A stretch of 64,000 bases of DNA from Acidobacteriota bacterium (GTDB lineage Bacteria > Acidobacteriota > Terriglobia > Terriglobales > Acidobacteriaceae). Position numbers and translations under genes: made by a program. Numbering within the stretch: position 1 is the first letter of the stretch; each line of letters opens with the position of its first letter. The notes beneath the pieces were generated by a model. The model saw nothing but the letters and a program-made list of their open reading frames with translations, did no database searches and was not told the origin of the DNA. The stretch is from positions 186,001 through 250,000 of the forward strand of contig JAJXZL010000005.1 of assembly GCA_021780075.1 (NCBI GenBank). Reading direction: 5' to 3'. This document shows positions 16,602 to 26,098 of the stretch, one piece after another.

Positions 16602-19526
16602 CTAAAAACTTACCGCAATGTTTACATTGACCAGCCGGTTAGCAACCGGATTACCCACCTGCGCCGAATAAGCGCCGCCGGCGAGGGCGGTAGTCTGGCC
16701 GAATAGAGGCGAGCCAAGAACATTGACCGGTGGAGCAAGGTTGACGTTGTTCAGCGCATTGAGTGCCGACAAGCTCAGCGTGAGCGCGTAACGGCGGTTG
16801 GTTGCCCCGCCCAGGCTCGAACCCCCTCCGCTGCTGAGGCCGCGACCGCCAAGGCCTCGAACCCGCCCTTCCGGTCCTGGCGCGGAACCTTCACCGCCGT
16901 GTTTTTCACTGCTCTCGCCACCAAATCCGAACGTGCGGCTGAGCCGGAAGTTCAGCATGAAATTACCCGGACCTGTTTCCGTATTCGGAGTGATCGGGGT
17001 ATCCGCCGGGCCAGGAGCGATATTGAACGCGCCATATTTTGTGACCACCACATTGGCCGGGGGCGTCGAGGCCGTCGCCAATGCCGGCCGTGCATCGTAA
17101 ACGCCAGTTCCGTAGAGATCTTGCGGAAGCTGGACGCTGAATGGCTGCCCGGAACTCACGATCAGCATCGGGCTGAGACGGATTCCCAGCGGTACGGCGA
17201 CACTGCCGCCAATGACAACGCGATGGCGAACATCAAAACTGGTGCGCCCGTAGTCCTGGGAAAGATCCCAGGGATTTGTTTGGAAACTGAACTCTCCCGC
17301 GGGACTGCTCTGCAGGTTCAATCCAGCGTCGCCGTGGGCGTCGTCAAAGACGTAGTAGCCGAACAAGGAGACTCTACTGGCCTGGACATGAAGGTTTGCG
17401 ATCAGCTGCGTCTGCTTGTAGATGGCGGCGGACTCGTAGTTGTAAATGTTTCCGGCTGCATTGCCGAGCGGCCTGACGCCGCTTGCCGGATCGGCAGGAT
17501 TGAAGGTCCCAGGCAACGGCGCGTTGATATCGTTGGCTACGAACTGGTGAACGCCGCGGGAGTTTACGTATGTGAGCGAAGCTGTCGCGCTACCCGATAG
17601 CTGACGTTCGAGGCTTACCGCAGCATCCATGTCGTATGGGAAGACAAGATTTGAGGCAATTCGAAAGACCGTGGGCGCTGAGTTGGCGGCGGCAGCCAAC
17701 TGAGAAAGCGGCGGCGGAGTCGGGAAAAATTCAGGGCGATTGACAATGTAGGTTTGTTGGCTCTGCCCGTTCAAACGTCCCGCGATCATCATGTGGTCAT
17801 CGTCAAGATGCGTATAGAAGATGCCCCAGCCTGCCCGAAGCACTGTCTTGGTGTTCGAGCCGTGACCCAGGCCCCAGGCAATGCCGATTCGAGGCGCCCA
17901 ATTGAAGTGCCTGCTGACGTCATTTTCCGATTCGAACCGGAGGCCGTAACTGGCCGTGAAGTTCGACGTTAGGCTCCAGTCGTCATTCACGAAGAGTGCG
18001 CCGTCGATACGATTGATCGAAGCCGAGAGGTTACCTGTCGCGATGTTGAATTGGCTGGGACCGTATCCCGCGGCCTGAATCTGGGCTATCGTCATCCCGT
18101 TCTGCAGCCCTAGCAATGTCTGCTGGTAATCTGCGAGCGAATTGAAGGTAAATGTGCCGTTGAAATTCCCGTTCGTGGACTCGCGCCGTGGGAGGTCAAG
18201 TAGAGTGCCGCCGAACTGAATCAGATGATGGCGGAGAGTCAGGGTTGTATAGTTCTGAGCAGTATAGTGCGTCTCGTAGCGTTCGAATGCGCCGGCGCTG
18301 TCGCCGCCACCCGTAAACGCTCCGAGCACGTTGATCGTTGGCGAGAAGTCCCGTGGCGTCTCCGAGTTGTGGAAGTGGAGATATTGGAAGAACGTCTGAT
18401 TGACCAGGCGCGGGCTCAAAACCCGCGTGTCGATGATCTGAAGATTGTGATGATGACGCGTTGCGTCGTAGGCCTGGGAGGGCAGCGACTGGGTGTCCAC
18501 GCCGTCATTGCTCTCGCCGATTTCAAAATACTCATAGCTTACGCTGAGTGTATTCTTCGGACTCAGTTGAAGGTCCACCCGAGGGCCGACATTGGTCAGG
18601 ATGCGAGGGTTCAGAACCGAAGCCACATAAGGCACGACATTCAGACTGGAATCGAGCACGTCCGTATTGACGAGGCTGGCCCGGTTGATGTTCCGGCGCT
18701 GGAAGTCGAAGAAAAAAGATGCGTTCTTCCAGAGCGGCCCGCCGAGATCTGCGTCCCAGAGCCACGTATGGTACGAGGGAGGCGGCACTTTTGAGGCGGA
18801 CAGGAACGTGCTGACGGCATTCATGACGGAGTCGTTGTATTCGCTCGAAACGTCTCCATGGAAGGCCGCAGCCCCGGGCTTGGTGAAAATATCAATCCGC
18901 CCGTACCCGAGGCGGTCGTTTTCCGCCGTGAATGGGTTCGAGTTGACCCGGATTTCGCGAATCGCCGACTTGGGGGGCATGTCGCTGCCGGTAAGGCCAT
19001 TGACGTAAATCTCAGCCCCGCTCGCTCCCACCGATGGACCGGCCAGGGATGATATTTGGTTCTGGAGTTCGTCCGGATCGTTGGAAAGCGCATTCAGGTT
19101 ACTGCCCGACACGGCCACGGCCGAGGCGTTGGAATCGGGAGAAACCTCAATCCGTGGAGCCGTTCCCTGAACAAATACCTGTTGAGACTGGGCTGCGATG
19201 ACCAGTTGAATATCCAGCGTGACAATGTGTCGTGCGCCTGAAATGGCGGTTTGCTTCACTGCCGTCTGAAACCCCGCTGCCTTCGCCGTTACCTTGTATT
19301 GCCCGGCAGTCAACCCAGTGATGCGATAGCGCCCTTCTCCATCGGTCTGCACGGTTTGGGATGGACCCGAATTCTGCCGCTCGACAAGAACGGATGCGCC
19401 TGGCATGACCGCTCCGGAGGGGTCCATGACGCGCCCTTCAAGCATTCCCGGCTGTTGCCCGTGTGCCACTGCGGCGATCCACATCATGAAGACAAGGCAG
19501 TAAATCGAAAACCATCGGAGTGGCAT
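16602..19526 (-). CDS. TonB-dependent receptor, Oar/CarboxypepD_reg type, second copy
   Basis: 974 residues from ATG 19526 (AAGGA ribosome-binding stretch 10 bases upstream); an in-frame ATG at 19553 would add nine residues. It has a signal peptide, then a carboxypeptidase-regulatory-like domain (EGRVMDPSGAVMPGASVLV, GQYKVTAKAAGFQ), a plug and a long barrel ending NIAVSF. Near the C-terminus there is an unusual glycine-rich insertion (GGRGLSSGGGSSLGG). It lies downstream of an OmpR/kinase pair on the same strand, 161 bases away, which may control it. Ligand unknown. Confidence 0.88.
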   Translation of the reverse strand: MPLRWFSIYCLVFMMWIAAVAHGQQPGMLEGRVMDPSGAVMPGASVLVERQNSGPSQTVQTDGEGRYRITGLTAGQYKVTAKAAGFQTAVKQTAISGARHIVTLDIQLVIAAQSQQVFVQGTAPRIEVSPDSNASAVAVSGSNLNALSNDPDELQNQISSLAGPSVGASGAEIYVNGLTGSDMPPKSAIREIRVNSNPFTAENDRLGYGRIDIFTKPGAAAFHGDVSSEYNDSVMNAVSTFLSASKVPPPSYHTWLWDADLGGPLWKNASFFFDFQRRNINRASLVNTDVLDSSLNVVPYVASVLNPRILTNVGPRVDLQLSPKNTLSVSYEYFEIGESNDGVDTQSLPSQAYDATRHHHNLQIIDTRVLSPRLVNQTFFQYLHFHNSETPRDFSPTINVLGAFTGGGDSAGAFERYETHYTAQNYTTLTLRHHLIQFGGTLLDLPRRESTNGNFNGTFTFNSLADYQQTLLGLQNGMTIAQIQAAGYGPSQFNIATGNLSASINRIDGALFVNDDWSLTSNFTASYGLRFESENDVSRHFNWAPRIGIAWGLGHGSNTKTVLRAGWGIFYTHLDDDHMMIAGRLNGQSQQTYIVNRPEFFPTPPPLSQLAAAANSAPTVFRIASNLVFPYDMDAAVSLERQLSGSATASLTYVNSRGVHQFVANDINAPLPGTFNPADPASGVRPLGNAAGNIYNYESAAIYKQTQLIANLHVQASRVSLFGYYVFDDAHGDAGLNLQSSPAGEFSFQTNPWDLSQDYGRTSFDVRHRVVIGGSVAVPLGIRLSPMLIVSSGQPFSVQLPQDLYGTGVYDARPALATASTPPANVVVTKYGAFNIAPGPADTPITPNTETGPGNFMLNFRLSRTFGFGGESSEKHGGEGSAPGPEGRVRGLGGRGLSSGGGSSLGGATNRRYALTLSLSALNALNNVNLAPPVNVLGSPLFGQTTALAGGAYSAQVGNPVANRLVNVNIAVSF

Positions 19527-19687
19527 GAATGAAAAGTCCTTATGAATGCGCATAGAAGTTTCTGCGATCACGGTCGAAAAGATCTCAGCGCGAGTGGAAA
19601 TACAGCTCGCTCGTCCGTCGTCCTCGTGATCGTCTTCGTAAACCATCCCCAAGTTCAGCCTTCGTTTTGTAGATGCCGTTCTCTTCG

Positions 19688-21088
19688 TTATCGCGGCAGA
19701 TGAATCACAAACGTACAACCCTGCGCTGCATCCCGGCTTAGCTCGACGTTGCCGCCGTGAGCCGAAACTGCCCACTGTACGATGGACAAGCCCAAGCCCG
19801 CGCCGCCCTCGGCTCTGGAGCGCGCTTTGTCCACGCGATAGAAGCGCTCGAATACTTTTTCCGCGTGTTCGGGAGAAATGCCAGGGCCGCTATCCCGAAC
19901 TTCGGCGATGGCGTTCCCATCCGCCGCGTGTACATGCACCCGGATATCGCCCCCCGCCGGCGAATACTTCACGGCGTTATCGATCAGGTTGATCAGCGCC
20001 TGGCGGAGGATCAGCCGGTCGGCCCATACCGTAACGGATGGTTCCCCATCCACGACAATCGTCTGGTCCTTCTCTTCGGCAAGGACTTCGAGCAGTGCGG
20101 CGGATTCCTGCGCAAGGTCGAGCAAAGCGACAGGCGATTTCTGTAGTTGAATGTGCCCGGCGTCGGCTCTCGATATCGTCAACAGGCTTTCCACAAGCCG
20201 GGTGAGACGATCCACTTCCTCCAACATGCTGCCGATCATGTCGCGGTAATACGCCGCGTCGCCGCGGGCTTGGAGCGCAACCTCGCCTACGCTTCGAATC
20301 GCGGTGAGTGGAGTACGGAGTTCATGGGAGGCGTCGGCGGTAAATCGGCGAAGCTGTTCGAACGACGTTTCGAGCCTTGCCAGGGTTTGGTTGAAAGCCG
20401 TTCCGAGGCGCCCGAGTTCATCGTCGGGATTGTCAATGTGCAGCCGTTCATTCAAATGCTCGGCGCTGATACTGCTCGCCCGATGCGCCATCGACTCGAC
20501 AGGCTTGATGGCCCGGCCCGCAACGATGTATCCAGTGAAGCCAATTAAGAGAACAATGACAGGCAAACCGAAACTCAGCACTGAGACCATATCCCAGAAT
20601 TCGTCCCACAGAGGCTCCTCGCTCACGGCGAGTCGCACTACGACAAGACGGCCCTGCATATGGTGCAACCGGCTTGTGACGCGGACCCGCCTCCCGTTGG
20701 CCAAGCGATAGGAATGTGGCTCTTCCTGCGAGCGGCCTGCCTGAAAATGCGGGGGAGGGCCAAGGGAAAGTCCATTGAGATCCTCGCTGCGATACAGCAA
20801 TTGACCGTCCGTCGACCACACTTCCAGGAGGTAGCCGTGGTGAAATTTCTCCCCTCTTGCTTCGCCCTCATGCGATACCAACGCGATCGCGCCGTCGGAA
20901 GTGAACGCGAGGATGCCTTCCACGGTTTCGACATCGCGGTCGAGGCTCGCATCCAGTTGCTTTGTCAGATCGTGTAGAAAGTAGAGCGCGCTGCCGGTCG
21001 CATAAAGCGCAAGCGCGAACCCAAGAAAGGCTCCGTACAGGATGGTCAGCCTGCCCCGGAGCGTTCTTCCGAGCAACAACTTTTTCAT
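19688..21088 (-). CDS. membrane sensor histidine kinase (HAMP/HisKA/HATPase)
   Basis: 466 residues. One helix near the N-terminus, a periplasmic sensor of about 130 residues, a second helix (about 165-190), a HAMP linker, HisKA with DASHELRTPLTAIRS (phosphorylated His in HELRTP, about residue 255) and an ATPase domain with N, G1 (DSGPGISPEHAEKVF) and G2 (GGAGLGLSIV) boxes. The layout is that of CusS/heavy-metal type kinases. Its start overlaps the response-regulator stop by 4 bases (ATGA). Signal unknown; metal or envelope stress is plausible. Confidence 0.92.
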   Translation of the reverse strand: MKKLLLGRTLRGRLTILYGAFLGFALALYATGSALYFLHDLTKQLDASLDRDVETVEGILAFTSDGAIALVSHEGEARGEKFHHGYLLEVWSTDGQLLYRSEDLNGLSLGPPPHFQAGRSQEEPHSYRLANGRRVRVTSRLHHMQGRLVVVRLAVSEEPLWDEFWDMVSVLSFGLPVIVLLIGFTGYIVAGRAIKPVESMAHRASSISAEHLNERLHIDNPDDELGRLGTAFNQTLARLETSFEQLRRFTADASHELRTPLTAIRSVGEVALQARGDAAYYRDMIGSMLEEVDRLTRLVESLLTISRADAGHIQLQKSPVALLDLAQESAALLEVLAEEKDQTIVVDGEPSVTVWADRLILRQALINLIDNAVKYSPAGGDIRVHVHAADGNAIAEVRDSGPGISPEHAEKVFERFYRVDKARSRAEGGAGLGLSIVQWAVSAHGGNVELSRDAAQGCTFVIHLPR

Positions 21089-21768
21089 TGCGGCTCCCCA
21101 CCGAGGATGAACCCAACTCCCCGCACCGTCTGGAGCAGTTTCGCGCAGAAGGGATCGTCCACTTTCCTTCGCAATCTTGCGATATGCACGTCGATCACGT
21201 TGTCGAGAGGTGTCGCCCTTGCCGTTTCCTTCCAGACGTCGCGCGCGAGCATCTCACGAGAGACAACGCGGCCGTGGTTACGAACCAGATACTCCAGGAG
21301 ATCGAACTCGCGAGCCGTCAGGTCGATCCGCTGGCCCTCTCTCGCCACCAGCCGTCGGACGGGGTCGACCTCCAAAGCACCAATCTTCAATGCGCCTTCG
21401 GCTTCCACCTTGTTGCGACGCAGCAAAGCACGAATTCTCGCGCTCAATTCCGCAAATGCGAACGGTTTCACCAGGTAGTCGTCGGCGCCCGCATCCAATC
21501 CCACAACACGATCCTCGATCGCGTCTTTCGCCGTCAGAAGGAGCACGGGGGTCCTCGATCCCTGCTTGCGCAACGTTTGGAGCACCTCGATTCCGTCCGT
21601 TCCCGGCAGCATCACGTCGAGAATGATCAGGTCCAAGGGATGCGCACTGGCGTGAAAGAATCCTTCTTCACCGGTCCGCGCCAGAGTCACCAAGTATCCC
21701 TCGGCTTCGAGCCCCTCTCGCAGCGCATTTGCAACCTTCGGTTCGTCTTCCACTACTAAGATTTGCAT
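21085..21768 (-). CDS. OmpR-family response regulator
   Basis: 227 residues: receiver domain with the acidic pocket (VVEDEPK at the N-terminus), phospho-acceptor Asp in LIILDVMLPG (about residue 51) and conserved Lys in DYLVKPFAF; then an OmpR winged helix with LTAREFDLLEYLVRNHGRVVSRE and VIDVHIARLRRKVDD. It is the first gene of a two-gene operon with the kinase. Its own target sites could not be defined by eye. Confidence 0.93.
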   Translation of the reverse strand: MQILVVEDEPKVANALREGLEAEGYLVTLARTGEEGFFHASAHPLDLIILDVMLPGTDGIEVLQTLRKQGSRTPVLLLTAKDAIEDRVVGLDAGADDYLVKPFAFAELSARIRALLRRNKVEAEGALKIGALEVDPVRRLVAREGQRIDLTAREFDLLEYLVRNHGRVVSREMLARDVWKETARATPLDNVIDVHIARLRRKVDDPFCAKLLQTVRGVGFILGGEPQ

Positions 21769-22220
21769 CGCACAGTCTCCTTCTTTTATAGGCGCGAATC
21801 GTGAGGCTTCCGCCTGAAGTGTTCCTGAATCCTTTCTTAAGCAAGAATTCAGAAGCCAGTAAGGCGCTCTTTAGGAAAAGGAGAACGCGAGTCCACTCTC
21901 TGAGAACCAGTAAAGTGATGATCCTTGGAAGAGAACTCTACCAGGAGACTGGACGGTCCCCGGAAGCTCAGTTGGATGGATCACGCCAAGCCAAGCCGGT
22001 TTGCAACCAACTCCACCATGAGCGTTTCCACCGCACAACTTGCATCACGCCAGATTGATAGCGCGGAGCGACTGTGCTCGCCTCATCAAGAAGCCCGATC
22101 TGCCTGCAGTTTCTCGACTACTCATATCGGTTGCATTCGTCATTGCGTTGGTCGGCCAGTGTCCCGCGCGCCGGTGGACCAAATACCTGCTGCTCAACGA
22201 TGGCAAGATTTTGAGCCGCG
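21769..22220. other. 450-base region without a supported gene
   Basis: Between the OmpR gene start and the fur remnant. Overlapping open frames exist but none shows a ribosome-binding site or a recognisable domain. Confidence 0.4.
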
Positions 22221-22343
22221 GCGCCTCGAACAGTAGACACCGATTTCGAGGCGGGTCAAAGTTATACGGTATCCGCAGTCTTTTTCGATCTGCACTTTCG
22301 GCGACTCGAACAGGTCGCTCAAGAATCCTGCGAACCTATTGCA
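22221..22343 (-). pseudogene. remnant of a Fur-family gene (C-terminal part only)
   Basis: The minus strand encodes CNRFAGFLSDLFES, then IEKDCGYRITLTRLEIG and YCSR, which lines up residue by residue with the C-terminus of the intact Fur-family protein of this window (CGRITEFVSDLFES, VEKECGYRIAVARLEIG, YCSKC). The N-terminal DNA-binding part is missing, one zinc-binding cysteine pair is lost (YCSKC to YCSRR), and the fragment abuts and slightly overlaps the 3' end of a methyltransferase gene. It is best read as debris of a duplication or of a lost paralogue. Confidence 0.6.
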
Positions 22344-22950
22344 GGACACAATGGCAATACAGAAACTGCTGCGTGGTTCCAAAAGGCGTCTCGTGCATGT
22401 GCCGGGAAGAAGAGACCAGTCGAAAGTTCGCCCCGAACTCTGCATGGAGCGACTCCGCGTCGTATCGAACCACGTCGAGCCCGCTGCAGCGAGTCGGCCC
22501 CTCAGGACCGAAAGCGCTGACGATAATGTGGCCGCCGCGTCTTACTGTGCGAACCACCTGGCGGACGTACTCCCTACGGTCGGCCGTAGCAGTCAGGAAA
22601 TGAAAAACCGCGCGATCGTGCCACACATCGTAGGCGGAAGGTTCCAGTTTTGCCTGCGTGATGTCGGCGACGAGCCAGCGAACGCGCTCCGCCGCATCGC
22701 CCAGCCGCTTCCTGCTAGCTGCGATGGCCGCCTGTGAAATATCGAGAACCGTGAGGTCGGAGTAACCCCGAGCGATCAGGTCATCCACCAGTGTGGACTC
22801 GCCAGCGCCGATATCGATGATGGAGGCGGATACTCCGGCGGCGGCTTGCTCTATCAGGGCGAGGGATGTTTCAAGGTGCGGGCGGTACCAACTCACCTGA
22901 TCCGGCGCCTTTTCCGTGTATATCTTGTCCCAGTGAGTCTGCGTGTCCAT
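22336..22950 (-). CDS. class I SAM-dependent methyltransferase (TehB/UbiE-like)
   Basis: 204 residues from ATG 22950 (another ATG at 22959 is possible). SAM-binding motif SIIDIGAGESTLVDDL (about residues 44-59), LTVLDISQAAIAAS after it, and the segment DVWHDRAVFHFLT, which is typical of small thiol or metalloid methyltransferases and of uncharacterised relatives. It has no operon partner. The substrate cannot be assigned. Confidence 0.85.
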   Translation of the reverse strand: MDTQTHWDKIYTEKAPDQVSWYRPHLETSLALIEQAAAGVSASIIDIGAGESTLVDDLIARGYSDLTVLDISQAAIAASRKRLGDAAERVRWLVADITQAKLEPSAYDVWHDRAVFHFLTATADRREYVRQVVRTVRRGGHIIVSAFGPEGPTRCSGLDVVRYDAESLHAEFGANFRLVSSSRHMHETPFGTTQQFLYCHCVLQ

Positions 22951-23521
22951 CAATCTCAATTCTTGACCTCAGGCCCGATGCCGGTCAAATCTCTTTCTCG
23001 GATCATGCCTGCGCCATCATGCCGCAAACCAATCCAGGGTTTGGCGTCATGTTCTTCGTTTCGTTCTGGATGGCCACAAACTCGGCTGGGGCTTCTTCAA
23101 GACGACAACTCTTTCATTCACAACAGTCTCCAACAGCCTCGAACGGGCAATTTCAGTTGCCGTCTGAGGATATTGCATCAACGCTGGCGGCAGCGTTTGC
23201 AGCAGTCATTCGGCTTTTGGTGGAAGTTTCGGTAACGGACTTTCCTTCGATTCTCGTACGAAAAGCGGTCCCCGAGCAGGAGGTGGGGCGAACACGATGG
23301 CGCGTCGGAGGTTCTGTCGTGCGTTCTTTCACAAATGAGTCAGGCCAATCCTTCGGCTTGCTAGTGATGTGATCTCGATCACCGACCAATGGGTTCCCTA
23401 CACGCGATAAAGAGGACACCTGAGCAGACAGGCATGGCGCATTCCGACTGCTGAGTCGGGATTCTCTGCAAGACGAATGAGCCGTAGTCCATGCTTCCCC
23501 TGCTCCTCTCTGGAGGACACC
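22951..23521. other. 570-base intergenic region with CRP-type box
   Basis: Between the methyltransferase (minus) and the Met-rich lipoprotein (plus). Apart from the near-perfect CRP-type box at 23368-23383, I see no gene, RNA or mobile element. Confidence 0.45.
23368..23383. promoter_or_regulatory. CRP/FNR-family box TGTGATCTCGATCACC
   Basis: Matches TGTGA-N6-TCAC(A) with one mismatch in the last position, about 140 bases before the Met-rich lipoprotein start at 23522. Confidence 0.55.
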
Positions 23522-24976
23522 ATGGGCTCACAAGAGCGTAGAGTATTTTTTCGTCAGAGGGCGCTTCAGATCACCAGCGCTTGTCTCGCTTTCACGTTGA
23601 TATCAGCCCTCAGCGGATGCGGCGGCGGATCGAACGCAGGCACCACCGGAACAAATCCATCGCCAACACCCGCCGCGAAGACGGCCGTTCAAGTCAACAT
23701 GGGAGATTCGCCCTCCGACTGGATGCTGGCCTTTTCGATGAACATCACATCGATGTCGTTGACCGGCAGCAACGGATCGGCCGCCGTAGTCTCAACCTCC
23801 ATGCCCATGGAGATGATGCACCTGATGGGCACCATGCAGCCGCTGGCGATGATCAACGCACCCCAGGGAACTTACACCGGCGCATCCATCACCATCGGCT
23901 CGGCTATCGTGATGTACATGGATCCCACCACCAAAGCACCGGTGCAGGCGACGATCTCCGGTCCCATGACAGGAACCATCAACTTCAGCAGTCCGATTAC
24001 AGTGGGTTCGACCCCGATGGCCATGGGCTTTGACCTCGACCTTGCCAGTTCTGTGACTATGGGGACAAACGGCAGTCTCGGCATGAACCCGGTCTTTCAC
24101 GTAACCTCCGGCACGCAGGGATCGGGCAACCCAATGGACTTTGCGGACGGCGGCATCCAGCAGATGATGGGGTCGGTCTCCAGTGTCTCGGGCAGTTCAT
24201 TCACCATGTCGTCTATGCAGGCGGCGCAGAACTTCACCTTTATGACGAATTCGTCTACGGTGTTTGATGGCACAAGCATGAGCACGATGGCGAGTGGAAT
24301 GGGCGTGATCGTGGACGCGACTCTTCAGTCCGATGGATCGTTGATGGCGACCAGGGTGCAATCAATGATGGGGTCCGGAGGCGTGATGGGCGGCGGCATC
24401 ATTACTGCGATCACCGGGCAACCGCCGACCTCGCTGACCATGGTGATGCAGAACGGCGCCGGCACTGGCATGATGTCGTCGTACTTTGCTGCCGGAGCCA
24501 CCATCGACCTGAGCGGAAGCACCACCTACGAGATCGATGAGGACGGGATGGATATGTCCGGACTTCCGTTTACACCGACCTTCGATGCGAACCACATCTA
24601 TGCCGGCCAGAGCGTGATGCCCATCAGTTCCAGCGGTATGATGAGCGGAGGAATGGGCGGGGGCATGATGGGTGGGAGTTCGTTAGCCGGCACGATCACC
24701 GCTTCGGAAGTTCTTCTGGAACCCCAAGGGCTGGCGGGTACGAGCACGGCGGCAATCAACAGCAGTGCGACCACCAGCTTTACGCTCACCCTTCCTTCGG
24801 ATTCTGCGTTTACGACGTTGACGGGCGTGACCAAGGTAACAATATTTCAGCAGCCGCAAACGACAGTCACGGGATCTGCGCCGATTGCAAGCGGGTCGTC
24901 TGTCCACGCTTTTGGGTTGCTGTTCTTTGATGCCGGACAGTGGAAGATGGTGGCCTCGCGAATTGGGGCTAACTGA
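23522..24976 (+). CDS. methionine-rich lipoprotein with DUF4382/DUF5666-like domains
   Basis: 484 residues from ATG 23522 (RBS TGGAGGA). A lipoprotein signal ends in LSGC, so the mature protein is probably anchored at the outer or inner membrane. Residues about 50-180 resemble DUF4382, followed by DUF5666-like beta repeats (MGSVSSVSGSSFTMSS). About 45 of the 484 residues are methionine, clustered in PMEMMHLMGTMQPLAM and GMMSGGMGGGMMGG. Such Met clusters can bind copper(I) or silver(I), or absorb oxidants; neither is proven. A CRP-type box lies upstream. Codon use does not look foreign by eye. Confidence 0.75.
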   Translation: MGSQERRVFFRQRALQITSACLAFTLISALSGCGGGSNAGTTGTNPSPTPAAKTAVQVNMGDSPSDWMLAFSMNITSMSLTGSNGSAAVVSTSMPMEMMHLMGTMQPLAMINAPQGTYTGASITIGSAIVMYMDPTTKAPVQATISGPMTGTINFSSPITVGSTPMAMGFDLDLASSVTMGTNGSLGMNPVFHVTSGTQGSGNPMDFADGGIQQMMGSVSSVSGSSFTMSSMQAAQNFTFMTNSSTVFDGTSMSTMASGMGVIVDATLQSDGSLMATRVQSMMGSGGVMGGGIITAITGQPPTSLTMVMQNGAGTGMMSSYFAAGATIDLSGSTTYEIDEDGMDMSGLPFTPTFDANHIYAGQSVMPISSSGMMSGGMGGGMMGGSSLAGTITASEVLLEPQGLAGTSTAAINSSATTSFTLTLPSDSAFTTLTGVTKVTIFQQPQTTVTGSAPIASGSSVHAFGLLFFDAGQWKMVASRIGAN

Positions 24977-25257
24977 TCCTTTCGGAAGCGGCAATGACGC
25001 CATGCAGGACTTGTTCTGATGAGAAGAATCCATACTTCTACGAATGATTGAAGGTGTCCGAGACTGACGCGGCAGCGCACGGTCGGCTTCTTGATGCCGA
25101 GCGTGCGCGCGTTGGACACTGTGGCTAACAATTCTTCTCTTCGAAGGTCACTATTCGAACTTACATTCGCGCTCTCGTGACGCACGCCAACTGAAGGCAA
25201 ATGCCGTGAGCAAGCGATGCTGCGACATTGGCGAGACCTTTGCGCGATGTCGCGAAT

Positions 25258-25647
25258 TCACTTGGCCGATTCATCCACAATCGACACAACGGCCTTCTCG
25301 ACCTGCGCGGCGATTGATTCGACACCGATGCCCGGAAAGAGATCGCTTATGACGGTGGGCAACATTGTGCTAATACACGTTTCGCCTCCGATCCTGTATA
25401 CGGCGATCGGGCACGGCAGCATAAGGACTGTTGCGATGTCCTTCTGCAAGGCTTCGTGGGCATATTTCGCGTTACAGATCTCGATAATCTTCAGCGGTTC
25501 GTGCTTGAAGCCTTTCTCTGCCAATGTGGCAGCGACGTCGTGAACGTGGAGGACGCGAAAGCCTTTTGCGGCTGTGCTCCGTTCGACGGCACTGACTGCT
25601 TCGTCAAACGGCGTGTTCGTTGGGACTGTATAGCCGAACTTCTTCAT
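25258..25647 (-). CDS. DUF302-family protein
   Basis: 129 residues from ATG 25647, preceded by GGAGGG at a normal distance; an upstream extension is not supported. It matches DUF302: MKKFGYTV start, a helix AVERSTAAKGFRVLHVHDV, EICNAKYAHEALQKD and a hydrophobic MLPCPIAVYRIGG. The family consists of small alpha/beta proteins of unknown function, often near redox or metal genes. It diverges from the porin-cytochrome operon; the two CRP-type boxes between them could act on both. Confidence 0.85.
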   Translation of the reverse strand: MKKFGYTVPTNTPFDEAVSAVERSTAAKGFRVLHVHDVAATLAEKGFKHEPLKIIEICNAKYAHEALQKDIATVLMLPCPIAVYRIGGETCISTMLPTVISDLFPGIGVESIAAQVEKAVVSIVDESAK

Positions 25648-25787
25648 GGAAGATATCCCTCCCCGCGAAGCAAAGGCCATGCACGTCATTTTAGCCCCGC
25701 GGCAATCCAATGAAGGAACTGGTCGTGCCAAATCGGTAAGATCTGCCGATTTGGTCTCAATAACGTTCGCGTTGGTTGCTCTACTTA

Positions 25788-25803
25788 TGTGATCCGCATC
25801 ACG
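25788..25803. promoter_or_regulatory. CRP/FNR-family box TGTGATCCGCATCACG
   Basis: First of two adjacent boxes (23 bp apart) between the divergent DUF302 gene and porin-cytochrome operon; one mismatch from TGTGA-N6-TCACA. Confidence 0.55.
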
Positions 25804-25810
25804 TTTAGAA

Positions 25811-25826
25811 CATGATTTAGGTCACA
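25811..25826. promoter_or_regulatory. CRP/FNR-family box CATGATTTAGGTCACA
   Basis: Second box of the pair; one perfect half (TCACA) and one half with a single change. The central TTTAGG is the same as in the box at 57808-57823. Confidence 0.5.
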
Positions 25827-25896
25827 GGTAATTGCACAAAGAGCCGCGAAAAATGAAGTACCTGAGCAGGTGGGCATGGAACGTCGCAGGTGTGCC

Positions 25897-25934
25897 CGCC
25901 TCAAATGCGGCACACCTCTGCCTTAAATGCGGCA
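25897..25934. promoter_or_regulatory. paired enhancer sites CGCC-N8-GGCA and TGCC-N8-GGCA
   Basis: Two 16-bp palindromes, CGCCTCAAATGCGGCA (25897-25912) and TGCCTTAAATGCGGCA (25919-25934), 22 bp apart and about 70-110 bp before a sigma-54-type promoter. The same motif precedes seven other sigma-54-type promoters here, so it is proposed as the binding site of the NtrC-type regulator encoded at 52176-53579. Confidence 0.65.
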
Positions 25935-26005
25935 AAGGTTCTCACAGAATCGCCGCTAAGGTATTTATTTTCCTCTACGTACGGCCCTTCTCCTTTCCCA
26001 ATGTT

Positions 26006-26021
26006 TGGCAAGCCAAGTGCA
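26006..26021 (+). promoter_or_regulatory. sigma-54-type promoter TGGCAAGCCAAGTGCA
   Basis: GG and GC are separated by exactly 10 bases. The start of transcription would fall near 26032, about 65 bases before the GTG start of the porin-cytochrome gene. Confidence 0.6.
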
Positions 26022-26098
26022 CCTGAACAAAGGAAAAGAGTCCGCCAGAGAATAGCCTGCAAAGATCGTCTCGGAAGTGCGGACAAGGGAGCCCTATT

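Noticed and set aside
25719-25734. Minus-strand TGGCACGACCAGTTCC before the DUF302 gene looked like a sigma-54 promoter.
   Set aside because: The -24 element is perfect, but the bases 10 positions after GG are TC and not GC, so the invariant -12 GC is absent.
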